Position numbers and translations under genes: made by a program | Assembly (NCBI GenBank): GCA_903821635.1 | Contig: CAIJLV010000120.1 | Location: forward strand, 1 to 38,304 | Direction: 5' to 3' | Source of the DNA: an uncultured Verrucomicrobiota bacterium | Lineage (GTDB): Bacteria; Verrucomicrobiota; Verrucomicrobiia; Limisphaerales; UBA9464 | Length of the DNA stretch: 38,304 bases | The notes under the pieces: generated by a model | The model's input: the letters and a program-made list of their open reading frames with translations, nothing else | The model's database searches: none | Told to the model about the DNA's origin: nothing | Shown: positions 1 through 10,222 of the stretch, piece by piece | Position numbering within the stretch: the first letter of the stretch is position 1 | Layout: every line of letters starts with the position of its first letter

Positions 1-93
1 CGGTTCCGGTCGGGCTCCGCCCTCCCTCCACCGGGGATGGACAAACCAACACACCACAACCAACATCAACCAGCGCCTAGAACTCTCATCTCC

Positions 94-187
94 CTTGGAG
101 CAGTTTGTGCGGTCCGGTCAGGACGGCACCCCCACGGGAGGCCCGTCTTTATTGGATTTGACGCGGGTTCGAGCCCCGTCGCGCCTT
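94..187 (+). ncRNA. possible structured RNA 3' end with tRNA-like T-arm (tmRNA 3' end?)
   Basis: At 163-179 there is a textbook T-arm: a 5-bp stem (GCGGG with CCCGT, one G-T pair) around the 7-base loop TTCGAGC. It is preceded by GAC, as in many tmRNA 3' ends. Upstream lie three small hairpins: CTCC/GGAG near 96-106, GTCC/GGAC near 111-123, and ACGGG/CCCGT at 134-146. The element stops where the convergent histidine kinase stop codon (187-189) begins. No 5' acceptor strand able to pair with CGCGCCT (180-186) is visible in bases 1-160, so an ordinary tRNA is excluded. A tmRNA whose 5' part lies left of the window would fit. CCA is not encoded, and no tag ORF is recognisable, so this stays tentative. 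Confidence 0.3.
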
Positions 188-1596
188 CAGGCACGGCGGG
201 GCAGGACGACCGTAAAGTCACTGCCTGCCCCTTCCCGACTCACCACTTCCACCGTGCCGCCGTGGGCTTCGGTGACCGCTTTCACCAAGCTGAGCCCAAG
301 CCCCAACCCGCGTTCCGTCCGGCTGCGTTCCACCCGGTAAAGCCGGTTCCATATCTTCGGCAGTTCCTCGGTCGCAATGCCAATTCCCGAGTCGCGAAAG
401 CGGACGGACGCCATGTCTGCGTCGCCTCCCGTCGTGATCTCCACGCGGCCGCCGGCCGGGGTGTATTTCAGGGCGTTGTCCAGCAAGTTGGCGAAGACTT
501 GGCGCACTCGGGTGGCATCCACCGCCGCTGGGCACGGCGCGTCCGCCGTCACGTGCACGCGGATGTTTTTTTCTTCCGCGACTTGGCTGTAAAGTTCGAC
601 GACGTCGCGCACCAACTGGCCGAGCTCCGTGGGGACGCGGCGCAGTTGCATCATGCCGGCCTCCGCTTCGGTGACGTCCAGCAACGTGTTGAGAATGCTC
701 AACACCTTCTCGGATTCCTCCACGCAGTCGGCCAGTGCCCCTTGGGCCGCCGCCGGGTTTGCCGAATCCTGCAAGGCCGATTCCGCCGTCCCACGCAGTC
801 GGGTGAGCGGCGTGCGCAAATCGTGGGCCACGTTGTCCAACGCTTCGCGCATAGCCCGCAGCAAGGCCTGATTCCGATCCAGCACCGTATTGAAATGCTC
901 CACCAATTCGGCCAATTCATCCCGCCGCCGCGGCACGCTGACCCGAGCCTCCATCCGCCCCGTGCGAATGATCTCACGGGCCGTCTGGGTGACCTGCCGC
1001 ACGGGCCGGGTGGTCCGCCAGGCGAAAACTACGCCGCCGGCGAACCCCACGAAGCCCATCAGGCTGCCCACCCAGACAAAGACCCGGCGCAGGGGTTGGA
1101 ACAAGACTTCGCGATTGTCGGTGCTGCGCGCCACCTGCAACACCGATCCATCCACCAACTCCCGCTGGCCCACCTGAAAATCTCGTTCGGCATCTCGGGG
1201 AATCCGCAACACCGGCACCTTGAATTGCAGTTCGCCAAACCCCGGCAGCAGTTTCGATTCAGTCACTGAACCCAGCCATTGCTCCGGCGCGTAGAGCAGC
1301 ACCGCGGGGCCACTTCGGCGACGGATTTGCACGAGCAGAGGTTCCGCCCCGGGCGAAGTCGCATCGCGCTGCACCAATCGCGCGAGGACGTTGGGACCGC
1401 TTTGGGCGTAACTCGCGGCGTAGGCGTCCAGCTTGGCGAGGATCACGCGCTGTTCGCGTTCCTCCAGCCGCACGGTGAGGAACCAATACAGACTGGCAAA
1501 CAAGGCCGCCCCGCTCGCGCTGAAGACGAGCGCAAACCAGAGGCTGAGCCGGATCGCCAGCGCGTTCCGCCAATGATCAAACAGGCCGGAAAACAT
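187..1596 (-). CDS. two-component sensor histidine kinase
   Basis: Membrane sensor kinase of 469 residues that would autophosphorylate on His and pass phosphate to the regulator encoded just upstream. Order of parts: membrane segment (about 18-41), a periplasmic region of about 130 residues, second membrane segment (172-193), HAMP linker, HisKA domain with H258 in NVAHDLRTP, then the ATPase domain with N-box (LLDNALKYTP, 371-380), G1 box (DSGIGIA) and G2 box (RGLGLGLSL). The start is the ATG at 1596: a clear GGGGAG lies six bases upstream, and the longer open frame would read through most of the regulator's DNA-binding domain. It overlaps the regulator gene by 20 bases, implying translational coupling. 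The layout resembles CusS/QseC-type kinases; the signal is unknown. Confidence 0.93.
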   Translation of the reverse strand: MFSGLFDHWRNALAIRLSLWFALVFSASGAALFASLYWFLTVRLEEREQRVILAKLDAYAASYAQSGPNVLARLVQRDATSPGAEPLLVQIRRRSGPAVLLYAPEQWLGSVTESKLLPGFGELQFKVPVLRIPRDAERDFQVGQRELVDGSVLQVARSTDNREVLFQPLRRVFVWVGSLMGFVGFAGGVVFAWRTTRPVRQVTQTAREIIRTGRMEARVSVPRRRDELAELVEHFNTVLDRNQALLRAMREALDNVAHDLRTPLTRLRGTAESALQDSANPAAAQGALADCVEESEKVLSILNTLLDVTEAEAGMMQLRRVPTELGQLVRDVVELYSQVAEEKNIRVHVTADAPCPAAVDATRVRQVFANLLDNALKYTPAGGRVEITTGGDADMASVRFRDSGIGIATEELPKIWNRLYRVERSRTERGLGLGLSLVKAVTEAHGGTVEVVSREGAGSDFTVVLPRRA

Positions 1597-2245
1597 AACC
1601 CACTCCCCGGATGGTTTGGAGCCGACGCCGGTCCGGATCCACTTTGGCCCGCAATCGGTGGACCAAGACGTCCACCACGTTGGTCTGGGGGTCAAAGCTG
1701 TAGTCCCAGACGTGTTCAAGGATCATCGTTTTCGTCACCGTTCGGCCGGCGTGGCGGAGCAGGTATTCCAAGAGTGAGAATTCCCGCGGCTGCAATTCCA
1801 CCACCTCGCCGGCCCGGGTGACTGCCCGAGTCAACAAGTTGAGGGTCACGTCCCCCGCCGTCACCGAACTGGTCTCGACCGCCTGCGTGGAGCGGCGGAT
1901 CAACGCCTGCACCCGCGCCAGCAACTCGGAAAAGGCAAACGGTTTGGTGAGGTAATCATCCCCGCCGGCTTGGAGTCCGCGCACGCGGTCTTCCACGGTA
2001 GCCTTGGCACTGAGAAACAGCACCGGCACCTGCGATCCGCTCGTGCGGAGGCGTTGCACCAACTGTAAACCAGCCAGCTTCGGCAGCATGATGTCGGCGA
2101 CCACGGCGTCATACGCCGTGCCCACGGCGTAGGCCAAGCCCTGTTCGCCATCGGCCGCTTGGTCGACCGCAAAACCGCTTTGTTTCAGCCCCTTGGTCAC
2201 AAAGGAGGCAATCTTCGGATCGTCTTCGACAACGAGGACGCGCAT
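1577..2245 (-). CDS. OmpR/PhoB-family response regulator
   Basis: Transcription factor of 222 residues, partner of the downstream kinase. The receiver domain shows the acidic pair in VVEDD (residues 8-9), phospho-acceptor D51 in VVADIMLP and conserved K101 in LTKPF. A winged-helix DNA-binding domain fills the C-terminal half and ends in the typical RGVGYVF. The ATG at 2245 was chosen because MRVLVVEDD is the usual N-terminus; the longer open frame adds 31 atypical residues. The family resembles CusR/CopR-like regulators of metal or envelope stress, but nothing here fixes the stimulus. The 139-bp gap to the divergent ilvD gene must hold this operon's promoter. Confidence 0.93.
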   Translation of the reverse strand: MRVLVVEDDPKIASFVTKGLKQSGFAVDQAADGEQGLAYAVGTAYDAVVADIMLPKLAGLQLVQRLRTSGSQVPVLFLSAKATVEDRVRGLQAGGDDYLTKPFAFSELLARVQALIRRSTQAVETSSVTAGDVTLNLLTRAVTRAGEVVELQPREFSLLEYLLRHAGRTVTKTMILEHVWDYSFDPQTNVVDVLVHRLRAKVDPDRRRLQTIRGVGYVFRPV

Positions 2246-2384
2246 ACGCCCCAAGGTGAAAGCTTCGCCGCAAACCTCAAACGGCAAAACGACTGATCCT
2301 GCGCCCCGAGACGCCCGCGAAGGTAGGTTCCCCGCCATTTTCCCCTTTGCGGACGCGGCGGCTTCTCCAAACTCCGGCCGTCAC

Positions 2385-4103
2385 ATGAGCAAGAAAACCG
2401 CTTCCCGTTCCGCGAAATCGCCGGCCTCCGAACGCACCTTCTCGTCCATCGTGGTGGACGGCATCGAGCGGGCGCCCAGCCGCGGCATGCTTTACGCCAC
2501 CGGCTTCAAGAAGGAGGACTTCCAGAAGTCGCAGATCGGCGTCGCCTCCACCTGGAGCATGGTCACCCCGTGCAACATGCACATCGACCAACTCGCCGTG
2601 AGCGTCGCTCAAGGCATCAACGAGGCCGGTGGCAAGGCGGTCGTCTTTAACACGATCACCATCTCCGACGGCATCTCGATGGGCACCGAGGGCATGAAGT
2701 ATTCCCTCGTCTCCCGCGAAGTCATCGCCGACTCGATCGAAACGGTCGTGGGCTGCCAAGGCTTCGATGGCTTCGTGGCGGTCGGCGGCTGCGACAAGAA
2801 CATGCCCGGCTGCATCATGGCCATGGGCCGGTTGAACCGGCCTTCCCTGTTCGTGTATGGCGGCACCATTTTGCCCGGCGAACTCGACGGTAAGGACGTG
2901 GACTTGGTGAACATTTTCGAGGCGGTCGGCAAAAACGCCGCCGGCGTCTGCTCCGCGGAAGACGTGGAACGCGTCGCGGAGGTGGCCATCCCCGGGGCCG
3001 GTTCCTGCGGCGGCATGTATACGGCCAACACGATGGCCAGCGCGATCGAAGCACTCGGCATGAGCTTGCCGAATTCTTCCGCCCAAGCGGCGGTCTCGAA
3101 GGAAAAGACGCTCGACTGCGAAACCGCCGGTGCCGCCGTGCTGAACCTGGTCAAGCGGGGCATCAAACCCCGCGACATCATGACCAAGGAGGCGTTCGAG
3201 AACGCGATGACCCTCACGATCGCGCTCAGCGGCTCGACTAACGCCGTGATGCACCTCATCGCCATGGCTCACAGCGCGGGCGTGAAATTGACGATTGATG
3301 ACTGGACCCGCGTCGGTAAGCGCGTGCCCGTGCTCGCGGACCTGAAGCCCTCCGGCAAATACGTCATGGCCCGCCTGGTCGAGATCGGCGGCACCGTCCC
3401 GCTCATGAAGATGCTGCTCGACGCCGGCCTCATGCACGGCGACGTGATGACCGTCACCGGCAAGACGATGCGCGAAAACCTGAAAAACGCGCCCAAGTAT
3501 CCGAAAGGCCAGGACATCATCCGCAGTCTCGTCAACCCGATCAAACCCAGCAGCCATCTGGTCGTGTTCCGTGGCAATCTTTGCCCGGGTGGCGGCGTGG
3601 GGAAAATCTCCGGCAAGGAAGGCCTCCAGTTCGCCGGCAAGGCCATCGTGTTCGAGCGCGAGGAAGACGCCTTGCAAGGCATCCTCAACGGTAAGGTCAA
3701 AGCCGGCCACGTCATCATCATCCGCGGCGAAGGCCCGAAAGGCGGCCCCGGGATGCGCGAGATGTTGTCACCCACCAGCGCCATCATGGGCAAGGGCCTC
3801 GGCAAGGAAGTCGCGTTGATCACGGACGGACGCTTCAGCGGCGGTTCGCACGGTTTCGTCATCGGCCACGTCACGCCCGAGGCGTTCGACGGCGGCCCGA
3901 TTGCGGTCATCAAGAATGGCGACCCGATCACGATTGATGCCGAAAAGCGCGCCATCACGCTCGGGATTCCCGCCCAAGAACTCGACGCCCGCCTGCGCCA
4001 GTGGAAGCAGCCGAAGCCGAACTACCGCCGTGGCGTGCTCGCGAAGTATGCGGCCCTCGTCAGCTCGGCCAGCGAAGGCGCGGTCACGGATCGGCAGTTC
4101 TGA
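2385..4103 (+). CDS. ilvD: dihydroxy-acid dehydratase
   Basis: Converts 2,3-dihydroxy-isovalerate and 2,3-dihydroxy-3-methylvalerate to the keto acids that precede valine and isoleucine; cytoplasmic Fe-S enzyme of the IlvD/Edd family. The 572-residue product has the usual length. Candidate cluster cysteines are C63 (TPCN), C136 (GGCDKNMPG) and C208 ([12 protein letters not shown]). The second family signature, [15 protein letters not shown], lies near the C-terminus. The ATG at 2385 is used because an upstream in-frame ATG would run into the divergent regulator gene; no good Shine-Dalgarno is visible. No other branched-chain amino-acid gene is present in the window, so it appears to be transcribed alone. 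It converges on the next gene with a 10-base gap. Confidence 0.97.
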   Translation: MSKKTASRSAKSPASERTFSSIVVDGIERAPSRGMLYATGFKKEDFQKSQIGVASTWSMVTPCNMHIDQLAVSVAQGINEAGGKAVVFNTITISDGISMGTEGMKYSLVSREVIADSIETVVGCQGFDGFVAVGGCDKNMPGCIMAMGRLNRPSLFVYGGTILPGELDGKDVDLVNIFEAVGKNAAGVCSAEDVERVAEVAIPGAGSCGGMYTANTMASAIEALGMSLPNSSAQAAVSKEKTLDCETAGAAVLNLVKRGIKPRDIMTKEAFENAMTLTIALSGSTNAVMHLIAMAHSAGVKLTIDDWTRVGKRVPVLADLKPSGKYVMARLVEIGGTVPLMKMLLDAGLMHGDVMTVTGKTMRENLKNAPKYPKGQDIIRSLVNPIKPSSHLVVFRGNLCPGGGVGKISGKEGLQFAGKAIVFEREEDALQGILNGKVKAGHVIIIRGEGPKGGPGMREMLSPTSAIMGKGLGKEVALITDGRFSGGSHGFVIGHVTPEAFDGGPIAVIKNGDPITIDAEKRAITLGIPAQELDARLRQWKQPKPNYRRGVLAKYAALVSSASEGAVTDRQF

Positions 4104-4113
4104 ACTGGCGCCC

Positions 4114-7100
4114 CTAGGGTAACAGGCGGACGCGGTAAAACCGCGCCGCCACTTCCCCGACGGCCTCAATCGCCGTGGCGATCCGGGCGGTCGCAACCAC
4201 CGGCCCGCCCACTGCCTGCCAAGCGGGAAATTCCAGCCCCTCGGTCGCTTCGAGCAGATAGTGGGCCCCAGGATACGCGTGCCATGACACCGTCACACCG
4301 CCGGCCGTCGCCGTGACTTCAGACAGACTGGGCGGCGGCGGAACGTTGCCCGCCCGCGGTGTAGCCACAGGCAGCGCTCCGGCCATCACCCCGCCATCCG
4401 GCGCCCGACCTTCACTGACGTCGGGGGCCTGCGGCCCAAACGTGACCGCGTCGATCACCGTGCCGTCGGCCGCGGCCAGCACGATGCCTTCGCCGTTGGC
4501 CGAAAGCCGGAAATCGGCGTGCAGATCGCCAGTGGCCGATCCGTTGAGCTCAGGCTTCCGATCAGCCCAGACGAGCAACCGGCCCCGGGGCGGAATCACG
4601 AACCCTGGTGGAATCTGGAACTGAAGGCGGTTTTCGAGCGTGGTTCCGAGGAACAAGCCGGCAAGATTTGCGGGTTCCGAGCCAGCATTGAACAACTCGA
4701 ACCAATCCTTGAATCCACCGTCGGCCGGGTCGCTCACAGTGGTTGCATTGTCGGCCATCCATTCGTTGATCAAGACGTTAAAGGCGGGCGCGGCCAGCGT
4801 GTTCAACGCCCGCGGGGTCGACCGAGTGAAGAGGTGGCGCGAACTCAGGTCGCCGTCCGGAAAGTCCCCGCTCGACCGGTCCGGGCCCGGCGATACGTAG
4901 CGCAGGTAATCGAGCAGATTGGTGCGACCTCCCGCCACATGGGTAAGCGTGACCAATCCGCGCTCCCGCTCCGCCCGAAAGTTGGCGTGCAGTTGGGTCG
5001 AAGTGGTTTGCGCCGCCTCGCCATCAAGCCAGACGAGCAACGTGCCGCCGGCCGGCAGAGTCGTGTCGGCCGGGAACGGCCACGCCGCGGGTTCGGTGAC
5101 TGAATTCCCCAAAAAACATCCGGCCAAATTGACGTCCGTGCGGCCGCCATTGAAGAGCTCCACCCAGGGTTCACGTTGCCCCTCGTTGTCGGTTGGGCCG
5201 GTGTGGTTTTCGGTCTGCACTTCGTTCAGCCAGATTGCCGGCCACGGGGGCAAGGGCGCGTTGACCGAATTCAACGCGCCCGGCGTCCATCGCGACAGGG
5301 CGCTTGAAGTCTGCCCCAAGTTCGCCGAGGCCCGAATTCCGTTACCGGAAAGACGCACCGTGAGCGTGCCATTCGTCGTGCTTGGCCGATACCAAAAGCT
5401 GACGGCGTAGGGTTGGCCCGAAGCGAGCGCCGGGGACAGATCTTGCACGAGGGCTGAATCCCTCGTGGTGCCGCCGGAGCTGGCGACGAGGCGGAGCGAG
5501 GACTTACCGGCAAAGGCCACCGCTGGGCTCACCGTGGAATTGGCGTGATTGGCGCCGACTAGCCAAGTGTCAGTGAAGGGCGCTTCAAAATCACCGTTGC
5601 GGAGCAGATTGGGGCCTAGGTTTGGGTCATTGCCGGCCACGAGTTTCAATTCATCCACGTAAACTTCGCCCGCAGTCTCCAAGTAAAGGTAGAGGGCGGA
5701 GCTGGACGCGGTGCCGGTGGCGATGACCCGCTGCCATTGGGACCCGGGCGGAAGGTTGGTGGCCACCGCGGTCCAGTTGGCCGGCCGGTTGTTATCCTGG
5801 CTGGGATCGATCAGTTGCAGGGAACTCCCGGTCAGCGCGGCGGCGGGCCAAGGCGCGGCGGTTTCAAAGCTAACCTGGTCCACGACCGTTTCGCCCCCGC
5901 CATTGGCCGGCGGGCGCAGCAGGCGGAGCGTTTCGCCAGTCCCCGTCAACCGGCCGGCGAAGACGCCCAGCGGCCTGAGGTTGGGACCAAACGTTTCGGC
6001 AAAGGCGTAGGCATCTTCCACCACCAGAGCATGGGCGCCCGGAGCTAGGGAGGTTCCGGCCGCGAAACGGAAATCGACGCCCGAAATCCGCCAATCTGTG
6101 AGGTCAAACGCGGTCGTGGTGGACCGGTTGCGCAGTTCAATAAAGGCGCTGCCGGGCCGCGTGGGATGGGGATGCACTTCACTGAAGATGACTTTGCCTT
6201 CGGGTGCGTCCGGAGTTCCGGTGAAATTTACGGCGAGGCTGACTGGAGCGTTGGTGATGGGTTGACCTCGGGAATTGAGGCCGCCGAGCAGCAATTGATT
6301 CGGGCCGGATCCCAAGGCCACCGTCGCCGTCCAGTTGGTCAGGGAAGTCCACCGCACGTCGAGGGGCGCCCCGTTGAGCGTGAGCGTCCGGGCGGACAGC
6401 GGCGCGGTGCCGGTCAGCACGACAAAGTTGTTGGCGGTCTCGAACGACGTCCCGCCGTTGACCGTGAAGGCCAGTGGGGCGAGGCGGTTGGTCAGCAACT
6501 GATTGAGGTAGGTGCGGCGCGTGGCGACGTAACTCCGGATGGCGGTGCCGGCGGTGACTCCCCCCGCGCCGTTGGTCCGCATTCCGTTATAGCGGGCGTC
6601 AATCACGGGATTGGACCGTTCGGGCAGCAGCGGACCGTTAGCCGCCTCCAACAGTGCCTGCCAATAGAGCCGGGCGAAGGGCGCGTGCGTGTTCACTGGG
6701 CCGACATTTTGGCCCCCAATTCCTAAGAGGTCACTCCGGGCATCGGCCCCGGCAAAGGCGAAGTCGATGTCCCAGATGAGCAAGCGCCATGGCCCCTGGC
6801 GCGGCTTGTAGGCATACATGTTCTGACCGCCGCCATAGCTGTAGCTGTCGTTGTTGCCGACCAGGTGTTCGGTGACGTGCGTGCGAAACCAATTATCCAC
6901 GTCGGTCGCGTGAGTGAGCGCGTGGGTGTAGCTGTCCCCGCTGATCGGCGTATTCACCGCTTCGACGAGCCGAAAGAGATTGGTGTAATCGTGGGGATCA
7001 TTGCCGAACGCGCGCAGCGGCCAATTCCAACGGTAGCGCGCGCGTTTCAAAGCGCCGCCGCTCGTGTAGCGACCAAGATTCGCCCCAACGGGATTGAAGG

Positions 7101-9960
7101 TCGAACCGGCGTTGTCGAACTCGAACCAGAGCTGAATCTTCCGCAGTTCACCGGCGGAGTCGTCCGGGAACCACTGTTCCACGTAGTCGCGGGTCGGTTG
7201 TTGGGCGTCGTCATAGACCTGCCCGCGCCGCACCCCGTTGACGTAAAGCTGGACGGGGCGCCGATGGCAAAACGGCAGCCCCAACTGCTCCGCAATCCAA
7301 TACGCGTGCTTCTCCTGCTGGGCGGTCAAATCACCGCCCCCATTGCCCGGTTGGAGCAGGTTTAACTCCTGTTCCCCGAGCAACGAATCGTCCGCCGGCA
7401 GCACAAAGACGTAGTCGCAGTTCGCGCCGGTGGGACCGTTGTAGCTTGGCGCGTGGTAAGGACTGCCACTGTATTGGGCGCCCGCGTTGTAGATCGTGCG
7501 AAAATTGCCGTAAACAAACGTGGCATCGAGTGGGTCGTTGCTGAGTTTTTCCCGCTTCGTCCAGCGGTCCACGTTGGTCTTGGTCGTCCAGATTCGGTAA
7601 CTGCCCAACGCGCCGTTCACCAACGAGTCACCCCACCTCACCAGTCCTTCCCGCTCGGGTGCCTTGGCCGGAAACGTCGCACTGACCGGCATGGCGGCCG
7701 CGTCCGTGGCGACCACATGAAAGGCGCCCAAGCCGGCGATGCCCGGCGCAGGAATCGTCGCCGCATAAAGCCCGGAACCATGGTCAACCATGGCGACGTC
7801 GGTGTAGTTGGTGGCCGGATCCCGCCGCCAACGCAGCGTGAGCGCAGCCACGCCATCGGGGTCGGCAACGCGGGCGGTGACCACGACGTTTTGGTTTACG
7901 GTCGGCAGCACCGGTGCGTGCGCCACGTCATAAATGGCCGGGCCGACGTTGGTCACACCCTGCGAATTGGGCGCTCCGGGAGTGCCCAGATTACGCGCCG
8001 CGAGGGTGTAGCCCGGCGCTTCGTGCCAGTTGCCGTGGAGCCGGAAATGAATGTGGCCGGTGCCCTTCAGCCAGCGAACTTGGGCCCGAATCGTCACTGT
8101 TTGCCCGTTGCCCACGCTGGTGCGGAGCGGCACGCGGACTCGGTTGGGGCCGGTGTGCCCGGGACCGCTCGCCCGGACGTGCAGTGACTGCCGACTCTGA
8201 AACCCCTCCCCCGGCTCCAGACTGCTGGCGCTGTGATTGCCTTGGAAAACCCAGTTCGCCGTGCCGGCCTCAAAATCGAAGTTGGCGATGAGATTCGTGC
8301 CGCCCGGCCCGATGACCTCCACGTGGTCCACCAAGGCTTCGCCCGCGCCGTAAAGGAACAGTTCCAGCCCGTTGGCCGGCTGGTTGCCGTTATCGGCCAA
8401 ACCAGTCGCCGCGACGGTGAGCCACAGGGACTTCGCGGTTTCATCACTGTCCGCCCAATTGTCCGGCAGCCGCCGGTCCGCCCGCGGATCCCGGAGTTCC
8501 AAGCTGCTTCCGCCGCCATCGGACCAGCGGCCCCAGCGACCTCCGGTGCCATAGCTGACCTCATCCACCACGACGTTTACGGTGTTCGTGACCCACTGGC
8601 CCGCCGCGGTGAGGGTGCGAGTCGGTTCTGGAAACGACAGCGCGAGCCGTTCCCCTCCGTTGCCCAGCGTGCCGGTGAAATCACCGACCAAGTTACCCGG
8701 ACCAAGATTGAAATAATTCGTCCGCAAATGCGCCGCCGCCTTGGCCACGACCAAGTAACCGCCAGCCGGCAGCACGGTGCCAGCGGCAAACTGAAAACTG
8801 ATGGCATCCTCCAACTGCCACCCAGTCAGGTCCACCGGCGCGGCTCCCGGATTGTGCAACTCCACGTATTCATCGGCCGAATCATCGCTTGCCGGGTGAT
8901 ACATGATTTCGTGGAGCACAACCGCGGGTTGGCGTGGCGCCCGGTTGGCTTGTGCCGGTGTGACCGCGGCCAAGCGCTGCCAGTTCGGCGCCCCGTCGGG
9001 ATAGCGGCCCAAGCTCACGCCCTTTTCCTGCGCCTCGAAACGCACCGCATCTAACACCCGGCGGCCATCCGGCGAGCGGAACCAGACCGTCTCCCCGGCG
9101 GCGTTGAGCGCAAAGCCGAGCTCGGCTGCGGTAAAACTCAGGAAACCACGGGCGGGAATCACCGTGGCGGCCGGCAGGGTGAACTTGGCCTGCGCCGGAT
9201 CGTCAGTCAGGACGCAGCCCGTCAGATCGACCGCAAACTCGGCGTAGTTGAAGAGTTCTACCCAGTCGTCCTGCGCGGAGTCGCCGCGGGCGAGCAGTTC
9301 GTTGAGCACCACCGTCCGCAACGCCGGATCCCGCACCGGTTCCGGCGCCCCGGGCGAACCGCCGACATATTCGCTCGCCGCCCACGCCCGCGGGTCGCGT
9401 TCGCCCCAACTGGGCCGCGCCAACACCCGTGAGGGCCCGGCCCCATTCGCCGCCGGCCACGGACCGTCAGGGCGATAGTTGACCTCAAATTGCACCGCGC
9501 CCGACCGGTGCCGCAACCGCAGCGTGCCACGGTCCGGCGGCAGGTTGCCGGTGAAGGGTCCGAGCACATTGGTCAGCCCGGTGAGCCGGCGAAACTCATC
9601 CGGTTGGGCTGCAATGATGGTGTAGCCGCGGGACGCCAAAGTGAAATTGGTGGGAAACGTAAACTCGACCGCGCCGTCAATTCGCCAGCCCGCCAACTCT
9701 TCAAACCAAGGCAGCGAATTGAACACTTCGATGAATTGTCCGTTTAACCGATCAGCCCGGGCGGCCGGGTGCGACATGATTTCCGAGATCACCACGCCCG
9801 AGCGACGCGACGACGGCCCCGGCGGCTCGGCCGGCGGGCGAAAGAATTCTAGTCCCAAGGCTGGCCCGACGGGTGGCGCGGCCAAGCTGGACCACGCCAG
9901 TCCGCAGGCGAAAGCCACGGCCAAGAGGAGACAAAGGCGAAAAAAACCGAAGGCACGCAT
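4114..9960 (-). CDS. giant secreted CotH-kinase / lamin-tail-domain protein
   Basis: Exported multidomain protein of 1948 residues with an N-terminal signal peptide (MRAFGFFRL, hydrophobic core to about residue 24, cleavage after SLAA likely). Three lamin-tail domains (LTD) start near residues 55, 215 and 346, each opening with V(I/L)xE(I/L) followed by (V/I)E(L/V)xN. Next come a jelly-roll-like region (about 555-660), a short Ig-like segment and a CotH kinase domain (about 800-1165). The kinase shows GNNDSY (D1038) and WDIDFAF (D1064, D1066), matching the conserved acidic positions of CotH. Three further LTDs follow near 1255, 1590 and 1730, with a second jelly-roll-like stretch between, then a C-terminal module ending FYRVRLLP. 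CotH of Bacillus phosphorylates spore-coat proteins; the target here is unknown. A GTG 18 bases upstream is an alternative start. Confidence 0.88.
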   Translation of the reverse strand: MRAFGFFRLCLLLAVAFACGLAWSSLAAPPVGPALGLEFFRPPAEPPGPSSRRSGVVISEIMSHPAARADRLNGQFIEVFNSLPWFEELAGWRIDGAVEFTFPTNFTLASRGYTIIAAQPDEFRRLTGLTNVLGPFTGNLPPDRGTLRLRHRSGAVQFEVNYRPDGPWPAANGAGPSRVLARPSWGERDPRAWAASEYVGGSPGAPEPVRDPALRTVVLNELLARGDSAQDDWVELFNYAEFAVDLTGCVLTDDPAQAKFTLPAATVIPARGFLSFTAAELGFALNAAGETVWFRSPDGRRVLDAVRFEAQEKGVSLGRYPDGAPNWQRLAAVTPAQANRAPRQPAVVLHEIMYHPASDDSADEYVELHNPGAAPVDLTGWQLEDAISFQFAAGTVLPAGGYLVVAKAAAHLRTNYFNLGPGNLVGDFTGTLGNGGERLALSFPEPTRTLTAAGQWVTNTVNVVVDEVSYGTGGRWGRWSDGGGSSLELRDPRADRRLPDNWADSDETAKSLWLTVAATGLADNGNQPANGLELFLYGAGEALVDHVEVIGPGGTNLIANFDFEAGTANWVFQGNHSASSLEPGEGFQSRQSLHVRASGPGHTGPNRVRVPLRTSVGNGQTVTIRAQVRWLKGTGHIHFRLHGNWHEAPGYTLAARNLGTPGAPNSQGVTNVGPAIYDVAHAPVLPTVNQNVVVTARVADPDGVAALTLRWRRDPATNYTDVAMVDHGSGLYAATIPAPGIAGLGAFHVVATDAAAMPVSATFPAKAPEREGLVRWGDSLVNGALGSYRIWTTKTNVDRWTKREKLSNDPLDATFVYGNFRTIYNAGAQYSGSPYHAPSYNGPTGANCDYVFVLPADDSLLGEQELNLLQPGNGGGDLTAQQEKHAYWIAEQLGLPFCHRRPVQLYVNGVRRGQVYDDAQQPTRDYVEQWFPDDSAGELRKIQLWFEFDNAGSTFNPVGANLGRYTSGGALKRARYRWNWPLRAFGNDPHDYTNLFRLVEAVNTPISGDSYTHALTHATDVDNWFRTHVTEHLVGNNDSYSYGGGQNMYAYKPRQGPWRLLIWDIDFAFAGADARSDLLGIGGQNVGPVNTHAPFARLYWQALLEAANGPLLPERSNPVIDARYNGMRTNGAGGVTAGTAIRSYVATRRTYLNQLLTNRLAPLAFTVNGGTSFETANNFVVLTGTAPLSARTLTLNGAPLDVRWTSLTNWTATVALGSGPNQLLLGGLNSRGQPITNAPVSLAVNFTGTPDAPEGKVIFSEVHPHPTRPGSAFIELRNRSTTTAFDLTDWRISGVDFRFAAGTSLAPGAHALVVEDAYAFAETFGPNLRPLGVFAGRLTGTGETLRLLRPPANGGGETVVDQVSFETAAPWPAAALTGSSLQLIDPSQDNNRPANWTAVATNLPPGSQWQRVIATGTASSSALYLYLETAGEVYVDELKLVAGNDPNLGPNLLRNGDFEAPFTDTWLVGANHANSTVSPAVAFAGKSSLRLVASSGGTTRDSALVQDLSPALASGQPYAVSFWYRPSTTNGTLTVRLSGNGIRASANLGQTSSALSRWTPGALNSVNAPLPPWPAIWLNEVQTENHTGPTDNEGQREPWVELFNGGRTDVNLAGCFLGNSVTEPAAWPFPADTTLPAGGTLLVWLDGEAAQTTSTQLHANFRAERERGLVTLTHVAGGRTNLLDYLRYVSPGPDRSSGDFPDGDLSSRHLFTRSTPRALNTLAAPAFNVLINEWMADNATTVSDPADGGFKDWFELFNAGSEPANLAGLFLGTTLENRLQFQIPPGFVIPPRGRLLVWADRKPELNGSATGDLHADFRLSANGEGIVLAAADGTVIDAVTFGPQAPDVSEGRAPDGGVMAGALPVATPRAGNVPPPPSLSEVTATAGGVTVSWHAYPGAHYLLEATEGLEFPAWQAVGGPVVATARIATAIEAVGEVAARFYRVRLLP

Positions 9961-10222
9961 CAGGTTATCTGGCGTCACCTTAACGAACCGCGCCCCGGTG
10001 AAGCCAAAAGGAAATGTCGCTTCCCCCCCGCAATTACCGGACCTCCCTCCCCGGGGGGGAACCCGGCGGGCGTCCGTGGATCAAGCTTTGGGCGCGGTGA
10101 CCGCAGCGTAATCCCGGCGCTCAACTAGCGGGGCCCTGCCCGCCCTGTCGTTCGCCAAATGGGTCGGCTAAAACCGCAAAAACGGAGTTGCTGCTAGCGC
10201 CCCGCGCAGCGCCCCATCGGTC

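Noticed and set aside
94..187. A complete tRNA gene
   Set aside because: A perfect T-arm is present, but no acceptor strand, D-arm or anticodon arm of the right geometry can be drawn.
37..1269. 410-codon frame antisense to the sensor kinase
   Set aside because: The opposite strand has the complete set of kinase motifs; this frame is low-complexity Pro/His/Arg-rich.
2277..3710. 477-codon open frame antisense to ilvD
   Set aside because: Arises from GC-rich third positions of ilvD; composition is His/Ala/Asp-rich and shows no protein family, while ilvD is certain.
8233..9054. 273-codon frame antisense to the CotH/LTD gene, and others like it at 6166-7365 and 7453-8187
   Set aside because: All are shadows of the 5.8-kb gene, whose domains are continuous across them.
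10022..10060. C-run followed by CCCTCCCCGGGGGGG between divergent genes
   Set aside because: Can fold, but lacks a T-run and lies upstream of both genes; low-complexity GC tract rather than a clear element.
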